From Nocardia suismassiliense (GTDB taxonomy: Bacteria; Actinomycetota; Actinomycetes; Mycobacteriales; Mycobacteriaceae), in NCBI RefSeq assembly GCF_900269665.1, contig NZ_LT985361.1, forward strand, positions 8,915,087-8,979,086: 64,000 bases of DNA, read 5' to 3'. Positions within the stretch are counted from its first letter, which is position 1, and every line of letters begins with the position of its first letter. A program made the translations under genes and the position numbers. Below, one piece after another: positions 41,677 to 49,861 of this stretch. Under the pieces are notes generated by a model. That model made no database searches, was not told where the DNA came from, and worked only from the letters and a program-made list of their open reading frames with translations.

Positions 41677-42405
41677 TCATTGCTTTTTGGGCATGTACGG
41701 GGCGAGCAGTTCGACAATATGAACCTCGGTCTTCGTCTTGTCCATGCCGAGACCGGTGAGCAGGCCGTCCCCGTTCTCCTGTTCGAGCAGCGCGAGCAGG
41801 ATGTGTTCGGTGCCGACGTAGTTGTGGCCCAGGCGAAGTGCCTCGCGGAAGGTCAGCTCGAGCGCCTTCTTGGCCTCCGCGTCGAACGGAATGAGCGGCG
41901 GCACGTCGCCTGTACCGGCGGGCAGCGCGGCGGCCACCGCTTCGCCCACGGCCTCCAGCGAGATCCCGCTGGTGAGAATCTCTTTCGCGCCGATGCCTTC
42001 GGGTTCGGACAGCAGGCCGAGCACCAGGTGCGCGGTACCGATCTCCGAGTTACCCGCGGCGCGTGCGGCTTCCTGCGCGGCAATGACGACCCCGCGGGCC
42101 CGCTCGGTGAACCGGGCGAAGCCCGCACTGGGATCCATCAGAGCATCTTGGTCCAGACCGCCGGGGCCTTTCGGCACGAAGCGCTTCTGCGCGGCCTGTT
42201 TGGTGACGCCCATGCTGGCGCCGATGTCGGTCCACGAGGCGCCGGCGCGGCGGGCCTGGTCGACGAAGTGGCCGATCAGGTGATCGGCCAGTTCGCCGAG
42301 GTGATTACCGGTGACCACGGCGTCGGACAGTTGGTCGAGCACATTGTCGGGTCGGGCTTTCTTGATGCCATCGATCAGGTCGTCGAGGCGATATGGCTGC
42401 GTCAT
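41677..42405 (-). CDS. HTH and Clp N-terminal domain protein
   Basis: A 242-residue protein with a distinct two-part structure. Residues about 40-75 hold an HTH-like motif (ARRAGASWTDIGASMGVTKQAAQKRFV), as in AsiA/sigma-like recognition helices. Residues about 95-240 hold two Clp N-terminal repeats (FTERARGVVIAAQEAARAAG, GTAHLVLGLLSEPEGIGAKEIL; then LRLGHNYVGTEHILLALLEQENGDG), the adaptor/substrate-binding part of ClpC/ClpA. No ATPase domain follows, so it cannot unfold proteins itself. Two GTCAAC-N5-GTTGAC dyads lie just upstream of its start. I infer an autoregulator that senses or competes with ClpC clients. It is the reverse-strand neighbour of the Sufu gene. Confidence 0.85.
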   Translation of the reverse strand: MTQPYRLDDLIDGIKKARPDNVLDQLSDAVVTGNHLGELADHLIGHFVDQARRAGASWTDIGASMGVTKQAAQKRFVPKGPGGLDQDALMDPSAGFARFTERARGVVIAAQEAARAAGNSEIGTAHLVLGLLSEPEGIGAKEILTSGISLEAVGEAVAAALPAGTGDVPPLIPFDAEAKKALELTFREALRLGHNYVGTEHILLALLEQENGDGLLTGLGMDKTKTEVHIVELLAPYMPKKQ

Positions 42406-42408
42406 GCC

Positions 42409-42453
42409 GTCAACGATAGGTTGACGATCCGTCAGCGTCAACCCGAAGTTGAC
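42409..42453. promoter_or_regulatory. Twin GTCAAC-N5-GTTGAC operators
   Basis: Two perfect dyads with the same arms and spacer: 42409-42425 and 42437-42453, centres 28 bp apart. The first begins 4 nt before the ClpN-gene start, so a bound protein would block initiation. They are probably sites for that gene's own HTH domain. Confidence 0.75.
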
Positions 42454-42508
42454 GAAACCTGATCCACTACCGGACGCCAGTGCCGTAGCCGCCGAAATGG
42501 TGCACTGT

Positions 42509-43597
42509 TCAGGGGCGGGCCGCCCATCCCGCACCCCGAACGACCTGCTCTTTCACCCACGCCGCCGGTCGCCCGGTCAGCACGGTTCGCGCAGGCGAGT
42601 CGTCCGCGTGCAGCACCTGGATGAGCCCGTCCCGACGGCCGAGGCTCAGACACTGGACGACATACCGGAACCGCAACTTCCCCGGTTCCGCGCCACGAAG
42701 CCGGGCAACAATCGCATCGGCCGCGTACTTGCCCGTGGGCAACGCGGTCGCACAGGCCATCCGCAGGTCGCGCCCGCCGGGTCCGGCGATCACGGCGCTG
42801 TCGCCCGCCGCGTAGACGTCCGGGTGCGAGATCGACCGCAGCGCAGCGTCTACCAGCACCCGGCCCGTCCCGTCGACCGAAAGGCCCGCTCGCCGCGCCA
42901 GATCCGGCACGGCGAAACCCGCGGTCCACACGGTCGCGGCGGCCTCGATCAGCGTGCCGTCCGCCAGCCGCGCCCCCGCCGCGGTCACCTCGAGCACCTT
43001 GGCATCGGAGCGGATCTCGACACCGAGCCGCTCGAGCACGCGGCGAATATGCTTGCGCGCCCGGGGCGACAACCATGCACCCGGCTCCTCCGGGCTGAGC
43101 AGGCACACGCGCGAATCAGGATGTGACTCAGCGAGTTCCGCAGCCAGCTCGATACCCGTGGCACCGGCACCGACGACAAGAACAGTGCCGGACGGAGCTT
43201 CGAAACGGCTCACGTCCTCCGGCGTCGACACCGAGTAGGCATGCTCCGCAAGGCCGGGAACACTGGCCCGGTCCGCGATACTGCCCAGTGCGTAGACGAG
43301 GGTGTCGTATTCGAGAACCGTTGCGGTGTCCAGCAATACCCGCTTACTCGCGGTATCGATCTCCGTCGCGCGAGCGCGCACGAAATGGATCTTCTTGTTG
43401 TCCAGCAGTTCCCGCAGGCTCCACGTCGGAATCTGTTGCCCGGCGGCCTGCTGGTGCAGCCGTACCCGTTCGACGAAGTCGGTGCGCGCGTCGACGACGG
43501 TGATCCGCGCCCCGCGCGCCTTGCTCGCGAGGCGGCCCGCTGCCGCCAGTCCCGCGTACCCGGCGCCGAGGACGACGATCCGATGCTGTCCGGTCAT
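42509..43597 (-). CDS. NAD(P)/FAD oxidoreductase (NDH-2-like), ECF41 partner
   Basis: A 362-residue pyridine-nucleotide-disulphide-type flavoprotein. FAD motif RIVVLGAGYAGLAAAGRLA, second GxGxxG VLVVGAGATGIELAAELA, and VYAAGDSAVIAGPGG are present. No CxxC redox pair is present, and the sequence looks like alternative (NDH-2-like) NADH dehydrogenases. Its ATG at 43597 has AAAAGGAG upstream. It lies downstream of an ECF41 sigma gene on the same strand (98 nt gap). ECF41 sigma factors are typically linked to such oxidoreductases, so it is the likely target. Substrate unknown. Confidence 0.88.
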   Translation of the reverse strand: MTGQHRIVVLGAGYAGLAAAGRLASKARGARITVVDARTDFVERVRLHQQAAGQQIPTWSLRELLDNKKIHFVRARATEIDTASKRVLLDTATVLEYDTLVYALGSIADRASVPGLAEHAYSVSTPEDVSRFEAPSGTVLVVGAGATGIELAAELAESHPDSRVCLLSPEEPGAWLSPRARKHIRRVLERLGVEIRSDAKVLEVTAAGARLADGTLIEAAATVWTAGFAVPDLARRAGLSVDGTGRVLVDAALRSISHPDVYAAGDSAVIAGPGGRDLRMACATALPTGKYAADAIVARLRGAEPGKLRFRYVVQCLSLGRRDGLIQVLHADDSPARTVLTGRPAAWVKEQVVRGAGWAARP

Positions 43598-43695
43598 GAG
43601 GTGGCTCCTTTTCGTTCGGCCGACACCCTTCAGATCGAACAGCCCCACCATTGCTGACAATTTTCGGGCGTGAAGCACGTCACGCTGCCGGCGAC

Positions 43696-44586
43696 TTACT
43701 GCGCGGCACCCGTGGACTCGGCGAAATAGGCCAGTTTCTCGGGGTTGACGACCAGCCGCAGCGTGGCCACCGCGCCGTCGACCAGCTCGATGCCGACGAC
43801 GAGCATCGGCGCACCGTTCACCCTGGCCACCGCGGCGGGCGCACCGTTGACCTCCTCGACGAGCAGCTCCATGCCGGGCACCTCCCACCGCAACAGCCCG
43901 ACCAGGTACCGCGCGACCTTGTTCGCACCGACGATCGGCCTGCGCGCCGCGTTGATCTGATCGCCGCCGTCCGCGATCGACACCACATCGGCGGTGAGCA
44001 ACTGCTCCAGCGACTCGATGTCACCGTTGCGCGCCGCCTTCAGGAATCGTTTGATCAGCTCGCCCGCGTACTCGGATGGCACATCGAAGCGGGCCCGGCC
44101 CGCGCGCACCCGCAGCCCGGCCCGCCGGTAGATCTGCTGCGAGTTGCCCTCGGTGATGGTGAGCATGTCGGCGATCTCGCGATGCGCGTAACCGAACGCC
44201 TCGCGCAGCACGAACACCGCCCGCTCCACCGGGGTCAACCGCTCCAACGCGGTGAGCAGCGCGAAGGAAACCAGTTCGCGCTCTTCGACGGTCTCCAGCG
44301 GACCGAGCTCGCCGTGCTCGGTGGCCACCGGCTCGGGCAGCCACGGCCCGACATAGGTCTCCCGGCGGGCCCGCGCCGAGATCAGCCAGGCCCGGCATTG
44401 ATTCACCAGCACGGTGGTCAGCCAGGCCTCGGCGGAACGGATTCGGCTGCGGTCGGCCGCGTCCCAGCGCAGATAGGTCTCCTGCACGGCGTCTTCGGCT
44501 TCACCGGCGGACCCGAGCATCCGGTAGGCGAGTGCGAACAGCCGGGGGCGATGCGTCATGAACACGCCCAACCCGTCCGGCTCCAT
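43696..44586 (-). CDS. ECF41-family RNA polymerase sigma factor (SigJ-like)
   Basis: A 296-residue extracytoplasmic-function sigma factor of the ECF41 group. Region 2 is in HRPRLFALAYRMLGSAGEAEDAVQETYLRW, region 4 in ALERLTPVERAVFVLREAFGYAHREIA. Between them is the linker motif GPWLPEP, and the C-terminal SnoaL-like domain carries SIADGGDQ (the DGGGK-type motif, here altered to DGGD) and NPEKLAYFA (the NPDKL-type motif). These are hallmarks of ECF41, in which the C-terminal domain controls activity instead of an anti-sigma factor. The ATG at 44586 has AGAGGG upstream. The upstream open frame extends 62 codons and looks non-native. Confidence 0.9.
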   Translation of the reverse strand: MEPDGLGVFMTHRPRLFALAYRMLGSAGEAEDAVQETYLRWDAADRSRIRSAEAWLTTVLVNQCRAWLISARARRETYVGPWLPEPVATEHGELGPLETVEERELVSFALLTALERLTPVERAVFVLREAFGYAHREIADMLTITEGNSQQIYRRAGLRVRAGRARFDVPSEYAGELIKRFLKAARNGDIESLEQLLTADVVSIADGGDQINAARRPIVGANKVARYLVGLLRWEVPGMELLVEEVNGAPAAVARVNGAPMLVVGIELVDGAVATLRLVVNPEKLAYFAESTGAAQ

Positions 44587-44827
44587 CGCTACCCTCTTTC
44601 GCGCCCGCCCGCCGGGTATGACCGTACCGCTCGCCCGGGTGGACAACCGCATGTGTTCGGTCACCGCCGAATCCGCGATACCGAGCAGCCGCTTCAGGCC
44701 GAATCCGGCGACGCCGAAGCCGCCGACACCCCAGCCACTGAAACCGAAGCCACCTATCGCCAGCGTGCCCATACTGCAAGAGCATTCCTGGGCGGGCTTT
44801 CCAAGACCTTAAGAAAACCCAGCAGGC

Positions 44828-45733
44828 TCAGCGGGACAGGTCGTTGCCTTCGCGCTGCTTGCCACCCGGCCTGCGTAACCGCAGGCGAGCAGTGGAGCCG
44901 CGGATCGCCGGGCGGCGGATCACCGGCCGCCGCTGGGCCCGCCGTTGCGCGCGCCGCTCGGCGGGCTTGTGCGTCCAGGTTTCCGGGCGGGCGGCGACCC
45001 AGCGCTGCGAGTGCCAGGCGAAGGGAATGTGGCACAGGTACAGCGCGACCAGGATCAGCAGCAGCACGATCGGGTAGGTGACCAGCAGTGCTGCGGCCAG
45101 CGCGACGAGCACGAGCAGCCCGGCGGCGGCCTGCGGCGCCACCGACACCGACTTCATGGCCAGCGTCGGAATGGTGCTGACGCACAACGCCGCGGCGGCG
45201 ACGGTCCACGCCGAGACCGCGTAGAAGCCGACCCACCAGCCGTCACCGAACACCTCGAACAGCGCGACCGGCACCATGGCGATGAGCGCGCCCGCCGGGG
45301 CGGGCACGCCGACGAAGTACTCGCGCGACCACTCCGGCCGGGTGTCGTCGTCCAGCAGGGTGTTGAACCGGGCCAGCCGCAGCACGATGCTCACCGCGAA
45401 CAGCAGCGCGACGATCCAGCCCGCGGTCTCGCTGTGCAGCAGCGACACGTAGAGCACCAGCGCGGGGGCGACACCGAAGGAGATGGCGTCGGACAGCGAG
45501 TCCAGCTCCGCTCCGATCGCGGTGGTGGCGTCCAGCATTCGGGCCAGCCGGCCGTCCAGCGTGTCCAGCACGGCCGCGGCGCCGATCATCGCCAGCGCGA
45601 TGTCGAGCCGGTTGTCCAGCCCGAACTTCACCGCGGACAACCCGGAGCACAGCGCCAGAATGGTCACCACGCTCGGCAACAGCCGGATGGGGCGGCGCCG
45701 CCGTCGCTGAATCGGAGCAGCCGCCTCCATCAT
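44828..45733 (-). CDS. pssA: CDP-diacylglycerol-serine O-phosphatidyltransferase
   Basis: A 301-residue integral-membrane phosphatidylserine synthase. The CDP-alcohol phosphatidyltransferase motif D-G-x2-A-R-x8-G-x3-D-x3-D is complete (Asp60 to Asp82: DGRLARML ... GAELDSLSD). About eight hydrophobic helices follow, and the C-terminus is very basic. It uses CDP-diacylglycerol and serine. Its start overlaps the psd stop (ATGA), so it is translated from the psd-pssA message. This order matches M. tuberculosis Rv0437c-Rv0436c. Confidence 0.93.
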   Translation of the reverse strand: MMEAAAPIQRRRRRPIRLLPSVVTILALCSGLSAVKFGLDNRLDIALAMIGAAAVLDTLDGRLARMLDATTAIGAELDSLSDAISFGVAPALVLYVSLLHSETAGWIVALLFAVSIVLRLARFNTLLDDDTRPEWSREYFVGVPAPAGALIAMVPVALFEVFGDGWWVGFYAVSAWTVAAAALCVSTIPTLAMKSVSVAPQAAAGLLVLVALAAALLVTYPIVLLLILVALYLCHIPFAWHSQRWVAARPETWTHKPAERRAQRRAQRRPVIRRPAIRGSTARLRLRRPGGKQREGNDLSR

Positions 45734-46461
45734 GAAGCGGCGGGCGTCGACCCGAGCACCGCGAGCACGGTCTCGCCGCCGATGGTGCGCTGCCCCGGCT
45801 CGACCAGCAGCTGCGTGCCGGCCGGGAAGTAGGTGTCCACCCGGGAGCCGAAGCGGATCAGGCCGTAGGTGTCGCCGATCGTGAGCACGTCGCCGACCTG
45901 GGCGTCACACACGATGCGGCGGGCGAGCAGGCCGGCGATCTGCACCACGACCACCTGATGCCCGGACGGGGTGTCGAGCACCATGGTGTTGCGCTCGTTC
46001 ACCGCGCTGGCCTCGGGCAGATCCGCCGAACGGAACTGACCCGGCTGATGCAGCACCGTGCGCACCACACCGGACACCGGAGTGCGCTGCACGTGCACGT
46101 CGAGCACGGAAAGGAAGATGCTCACCCGGGGCACGGGCTGGTCGCCGAGGCCCAATTCCGCAGGCGGAGCGGCGGTATCGACGAGGGCGATCTCGCCGTC
46201 GGCGGGCGCGACCACCGCGCCGGGGCGGTTCGGCGGCACCCGATTGGGGTGCCGGAAGAAGGTTGCGCACGCGGCCGCGGCGAACAGACCCGTCCGGCGC
46301 ACCCACTTTCGCTTGCCGCCGAGGACAGCGACCGCTAGGGGTGCGGCAACGAACGGAAGCCCGGCGGGGTGCAGCGGGGGGATCGCGTTGCGAACCAAAT
46401 CGGCGACGTGGCCGACTCCGGTGCGTTCAGGCGTGCCGGGCGGCGTGGGACGGCGGGCCAC
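45730..46461 (-). CDS. psd: Phosphatidylserine decarboxylase proenzyme
   Basis: A 243-residue short-form phosphatidylserine decarboxylase, which makes phosphatidylethanolamine. GTG at 46461 with AGGAGCC just upstream. The pyruvoyl-forming cleavage site of this subgroup is in GLIRFGSRVDTYFPAG (Ser about 206), where chain scission gives the alpha subunit with an N-terminal pyruvoyl group. Membrane-associated helices are seen near residues 30-65. It is first in the psd-pssA operon, with a 4-nt overlap. The C-terminal LGST string is coincidental. Confidence 0.93.
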   Translation of the reverse strand: MARRPTPPGTPERTGVGHVADLVRNAIPPLHPAGLPFVAAPLAVAVLGGKRKWVRRTGLFAAAACATFFRHPNRVPPNRPGAVVAPADGEIALVDTAAPPAELGLGDQPVPRVSIFLSVLDVHVQRTPVSGVVRTVLHQPGQFRSADLPEASAVNERNTMVLDTPSGHQVVVVQIAGLLARRIVCDAQVGDVLTIGDTYGLIRFGSRVDTYFPAGTQLLVEPGQRTIGGETVLAVLGSTPAAS

Positions 46462-46564
46462 AGGCTCCTCTTTCGTGCTAGATGCAGTCGGATTACGCCC
46501 TCCACGATAGGACCGGCGCAAGCGTTCACACCTTACGGGAAAGGAGCCTGTGGCACCGGTGCCG

Positions 46565-46837
46565 TCAGCTTCGGACTCGACGTCCCATCACCAGGCCGAC
46601 CAGGAACAGCAACACCACCGCGCCACCGAGGCAGGTGAAGAAGCTGAACCAGAGGCCACCGCCTTCGACGTCGACACCGAACAACTTCAGTAGGAAACCA
46701 CCGAGTAGGCCACCGACGATGCCTACGACAATATTCAACAGAATGCCCTGCTGGGCATCGGTCTTCATGATCTTGCTGGCAATCCAGCCGGCAAGACCGC
46801 CGATGATGATCCACCCGATAATCCCGAGACCGAGCAT
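46565..46837 (-). CDS. GlsB/YeaQ/YmgE-family membrane protein
   Basis: A 90-residue stress-type membrane protein with three hydrophobic segments (GIIGWIIIGGLAGWIASKIM, ILLNIVVGIVGGLLGGFLL and FFTCLGGAVVLLFLVGLVMG). The family (transglycosylase-associated or YeaQ/YmgE) is often induced by osmotic or envelope stress, and its biochemical role is unknown. ATG at 46837 with GAGGAC upstream. It is transcribed toward psd but separated from it by 103 nt, with its own start, and is divergent from fabH. Confidence 0.85.
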   Translation of the reverse strand: MLGLGIIGWIIIGGLAGWIASKIMKTDAQQGILLNIVVGIVGGLLGGFLLKLFGVDVEGGGLWFSFFTCLGGAVVLLFLVGLVMGRRVRS

Positions 46838-47099
46838 GGTGTCCTCGCAATCCGCGTCTACCGTCCATGCGTACCTGGAACGGTTCACACATAGTTGGGG
46901 CATGCCGACAGGAGCAATCAGCATGCTAATCGCGGTATACCCGGGGTTTGTGAGAATACGCACGGCGAAACGCCGGATCTCCGGCTAATATGAGGGGGCC
47001 TCATGTCTACGGCTCCGTAGGTGGCGGTTGATGAGGGATCCATTTTCGATGCTTCGGGGACAACCCGGCGGCGGTGCCGCAGGTACATAGGAGACGCAC
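46838..47099. promoter_or_regulatory. Divergent region before fabH with CTACGG dyad
   Basis: A 262-nt gap with no gene. At 47007-47020 CTACGG-CT-CCGTAG is a perfect dyad, and TGAGG-GGG-CCTCA lies just before it at 46991-47003. They sit 80-110 nt before fabH, where a regulator of fatty-acid genes could bind. No regulator is identified. Confidence 0.45.
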
Positions 47100-48137
47100 A
47101 TGGCTGCTCGAATCGCCCAGACCACCGGGGCAGAGCACACGGCGATCCTCGGGCTCGGCGTATACCGCCCGGTCCGAGTCGTCACCAACGACGAGGTGGC
47201 GGGGCCGATCAACTCGAGCGACGAGTGGATCCAGACCAGGTCCGGGATCAAGACCCGGCGCTTCGCCGGAGAATCCGAAACCGTGCAGAGCATGAGCGTC
47301 GCCGCCGCCAAGGGCGCGCTCGAGTCGTCCGGGATCGCGGTCGATCAGGTCGACTGCGTGATCGTCGCGACGTCGACCCACCTGCTGCTCACCCCGGCCG
47401 CCGCACCGCGGATCGCGACCGAACTCGGCATGAACGGCTCGGCCGCCTTCGACGTTTCCGCGGGCTGCGCCGGCTTCTGCCACGCGCTCGCACTCGCCTC
47501 GGACCTGGTCCGCGGCGGCACCGCAGGCCACGTGCTGGTGATCGGCGTGGAGAAGCTGACCGACACCATCAATCCGACCGACCGCTCCACCGCGTTCCTG
47601 TTCGCCGACGGCGCGGGCGCGGTCATCGTCGGCCCGTCCGACGAGCCGGGCATCGGCCCGACGGTGTGGGGCTCCGACGGCACCCAGCACCACGCGATCC
47701 GCCAGGACAAGGACTGGGTCGAGTTCTTCCGCGAGATCGAGGAGAAGGGCACCGACGCGGTGCGCCCCTACCTGGCGATGGAGGGCACGGCCGTATTCCG
47801 GTGGGCCGCACACTCGCTGGAGAAGGTCTGCCGCGACGCCATCGACCGGGCCGGGCTGTCCACCGACGACCTGAACGCGATGATCCCGCACCAGGCCAAC
47901 GGCCGCATCATCGAGATCATGGCGCGGGTGCTGAAGCTGCCGGAGAACTGCGCACTGGCCAACGACATCGAGGAGACCGGCAATACCTCGGCCGCGTCCA
48001 TCCCGCTGGCCATGGAGGCGATGCTGCGCAAGGGCGAGTCCAAGCCCGGCGATACCGCGCTGCTCATCGCGTTCGGCGCGGGACTTTCCTACGCCGCCCA
48101 GGTAGTGACGCTGCCCAAGTTCGCGATCACGGTGTAA
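47100..48137 (+). CDS. fabH: Beta-ketoacyl-ACP synthase III
   Basis: A 345-residue KAS III enzyme that starts fatty-acid chains by condensing an acyl-CoA with malonyl-ACP. The catalytic triad is Cys about 123 (SAGCAGFCHA), His about 264 (IPHQANGRI) and Asn about 295 (ETGNTSAAS). The N-terminal ILGLGVYRPVRVVTNDEV is typical. In mycolate-forming genera KAS III links FAS I products to FAS II, and a similar role is likely but inferred. It is a single gene, divergent from the stress membrane gene, with a dyad upstream. Confidence 0.92.
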   Translation: MAARIAQTTGAEHTAILGLGVYRPVRVVTNDEVAGPINSSDEWIQTRSGIKTRRFAGESETVQSMSVAAAKGALESSGIAVDQVDCVIVATSTHLLLTPAAAPRIATELGMNGSAAFDVSAGCAGFCHALALASDLVRGGTAGHVLVIGVEKLTDTINPTDRSTAFLFADGAGAVIVGPSDEPGIGPTVWGSDGTQHHAIRQDKDWVEFFREIEEKGTDAVRPYLAMEGTAVFRWAAHSLEKVCRDAIDRAGLSTDDLNAMIPHQANGRIIEIMARVLKLPENCALANDIEETGNTSAASIPLAMEAMLRKGESKPGDTALLIAFGAGLSYAAQVVTLPKFAITV

Positions 48138-48151
48138 TCAGCGCGCATCAA

Positions 48152-48191
48152 CACGCGCCCCGGCGCATGATCAAGCACGCGCCCCGGCGCA
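48152..48191. repeat. Two 16-bp GC-rich direct repeats after fabH
   Basis: The same 16-bp sequence CACGCGCCCCGGCGCA occurs at 48152-48167 and 48176-48191, 24 nt apart, each with the dyad GCGCC-CC-GGCGC. It fills the convergent gap to the SIMPL gene and probably contributes to transcription ending. Confidence 0.7.
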
Positions 48192-48194
48192 CAA

Positions 48195-48911
48195 TCAACG
48201 CAGCCCCCAGGTGACCTTCACGGTGAAGGTCACCGTCTGCGTGCCCGGTTCCAGCGGAACCGATTGCGGCGCAGCGTCTTGCGCCGACATCTTGTTCGCG
48301 CTGTCATCGTCGTGGCTGCTCGCCTCGGTGATCGTGTCGACCTCGGTCAACCGCACCCCGGCGAGCACCGCGTACTGCTCGGCGCGCGCCTTCGCGTCGG
48401 CGAACGCCCGGGCTCGCGCGTCGGCGAGCAACTGCGAATTGTCGTCGATGGCGAAAGACACCGAGCGCAGCCTGGTTTCGTTGCCGCCCGCCTTGATCGC
48501 GCTGTCCAGCACGCCGGAGGCCTTGGTCAGATCGCGCACCACGACGCGCACCGAGTTGGTGGCGCGGTAGCCGATAACGGTGTCGCCGCCGTTCGGTCCG
48601 CCCGAGTACTGGGGCTGGATCGAGACGTCGGTGGTGCGCACGTCTTCCCGGGTGGCGCCCGCGCCGACGACGGCGTCGGTCATCGCCTTGGCCTTGTCGT
48701 TGGCGCGGGCGATGGCGGCCGAGACATTCTCGGCGGTCACCTCGACGCCGAGGTCGGCGTTCAGGATGTCCGGCGCGCCGCGCACCTGGCCGCTGCCGAC
48801 GACGGTGACGTGCCGTTCGGGTCCCGGGTCGTCGGTGCCGCAGCCCGTCATCAGCACGGTACCGACTGCCATCGCGGCACCGGCCGCGGACCAGCGCGTC
48901 ATTCGTCGCAT
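48195..48911 (-). CDS. SIMPL-domain lipoprotein (DUF541)
   Basis: A 238-residue exported lipoprotein, ATG at 48911, with signal sequence MRRMTRWSAAGAAMAVGTVL and lipobox VLMTGC. The SIMPL/DUF541 domain shows in RHVTVVGSGQVRGAPDILNADLGVEV, AKAMTDAVVGAGATREDVRTTDVSIQPQY and ARARAFADAKARAEQYAVLAGV. It is predicted to sit on the outer face of the membrane. The function of the family is poorly defined (OMP26/oxidative-stress associations). It is convergent with fabH and followed, upstream on the same strand, by the SRPBCC gene 50 nt away. Confidence 0.87.
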   Translation of the reverse strand: MRRMTRWSAAGAAMAVGTVLMTGCGTDDPGPERHVTVVGSGQVRGAPDILNADLGVEVTAENVSAAIARANDKAKAMTDAVVGAGATREDVRTTDVSIQPQYSGGPNGGDTVIGYRATNSVRVVVRDLTKASGVLDSAIKAGGNETRLRSVSFAIDDNSQLLADARARAFADAKARAEQYAVLAGVRLTEVDTITEASSHDDDSANKMSAQDAAPQSVPLEPGTQTVTFTVKVTWGLR

Positions 48912-48961
48912 ACTCGGCAACTTACGCACCGAACCCGCTGCGCCGGACGCGAACACGCCGA

Positions 48962-49417
48962 CTAGCTGTGGGCCTCGGCGGCCTTCTTGATCTTGTCGAG
49001 CGTCTCGTGCATGCCGCGGACGAGCTCTTCCTCGAACGGCGCCTCGCCGCCGAGCGCGGCGTTGATCGACTTGCGGGAGAACCAGGTGGTGCCGTTGGGG
49101 AAGTCGCGGCGCTCGACCAGCCGGGTGCCCGACTCGGTCGGCTCCAGCGTGTAACTCCAGATCGCGCGGTTCTCGTTGATCTTGAAGGCGAACGCCTGGT
49201 TCGCCTCGTACCGCACGATGCGCGCGGTGGTCGGCCAATACTTCTTGCCGTCGGTATTGAGGTTGAGCACCCAGGTGCCCGCCTTGGGTTTACCGAGCGG
49301 CAGCATGCGCACGCACTGCGGGCTGAACTCCGGCATCCGCTTCAGGTCCGAGACCACCGCCCACACCCGGTCCGGCGGCGCGGCGATATCTATGGCGACT
49401 TCGAGGTTCTTCGGCAA
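48962..49417 (-). CDS. SRPBCC-family (polyketide cyclase/START-like) protein
   Basis: A 151-residue START-like protein from a TTG at 49417, with GGAGG 6 nt before it. This gives MPKNLEVAIDIAAPPDRVWAVVSDLKRMPEFSPQCVRML, the classic SRPBCC opening. Later blocks are TWVLNLNTDGKKYWPTTARIVRYEANQAFAF and GTRLVERRDFPNGTTW. Such proteins bind lipids or polyketide-like ligands in a deep pocket. An ATG at 49489 would add 24 residues and cannot be excluded. It is a short gene upstream of the SIMPL lipoprotein, possibly co-transcribed. No ligand is assigned. Confidence 0.83.
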   Translation of the reverse strand: MPKNLEVAIDIAAPPDRVWAVVSDLKRMPEFSPQCVRMLPLGKPKAGTWVLNLNTDGKKYWPTTARIVRYEANQAFAFKINENRAIWSYTLEPTESGTRLVERRDFPNGTTWFSRKSINAALGGEAPFEEELVRGMHETLDKIKKAAEAHS

Positions 49418-49622
49418 CGTTGCCTCCGGGATCCATGCGAACGAGCCGACAGGGAGTCCGGCCGAGCGCGCTTGATGGGTGATACACATTTTAATCGGGA
49501 AGACAGTTGGGTCACATTCAGCATGTTGCGCGCTGATCTTGGTAATGGCCAGCGCACAATGCCGGATAGAAGAAGCAAAGACACTGCCTCCAGCTTTCCC
49601 GCCAAACGTGAGGTGATCGGCC

Positions 49623-49787
49623 GTGAACCTGCGCTCCCTCTTACATCGCCGGCATGCGAACAATGTTCCGCTGCTGCCCGCCATCGAGCCCGACGGCGGC
49701 CCGCCCGGCCGCGACTCCTCCGCCGAGACCCTCGAGCGACTGCTCACCCCCACCGAACTCGACCTGATTCGCCACCACAAACTGTGA
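49623..49787 (+). CDS. Possible 54-residue small protein
   Basis: A GTG start at 49623, with GAGGTG 10 nt upstream, opens a 54-codon frame to a TGA at 49785-49787. It reads VNLRSLLHRRHANNVPLLPA, a Pro/Gly-rich middle, and a helical ending LERLLTPTELDLIRHHKL. Third-codon positions are strongly G/C, as in neighbouring real genes, but the frame is short. It lies just before the redox signalling operon, 74 nt upstream of its first gene. No family is recognised, and it may be a conserved nocardial small protein or a chance frame. Confidence 0.4.
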   Translation: MNLRSLLHRRHANNVPLLPAIEPDGGPPGRDSSAETLERLLTPTELDLIRHHKL

Positions 49788-49861
49788 CGTGGGCCGGCCC
49801 GGGTTGTCCGCCGGCAGTGAAAGCCGACGACACGGTTTGTACCGACGTTCATACTCGTTAG

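Noticed and set aside
45735..45780. C-terminal LGST as the psd cleavage site
   Set aside because: In the short actinobacterial form the homologous site is RFGSRVD in the interior; cleavage at the C-terminal LGST would leave almost no alpha subunit.
46552..46563. GGCACCGGTGCC palindrome as the terminator of the stress membrane gene
   Set aside because: A 12-bp palindrome without loop or T-run cannot form a normal terminator hairpin.
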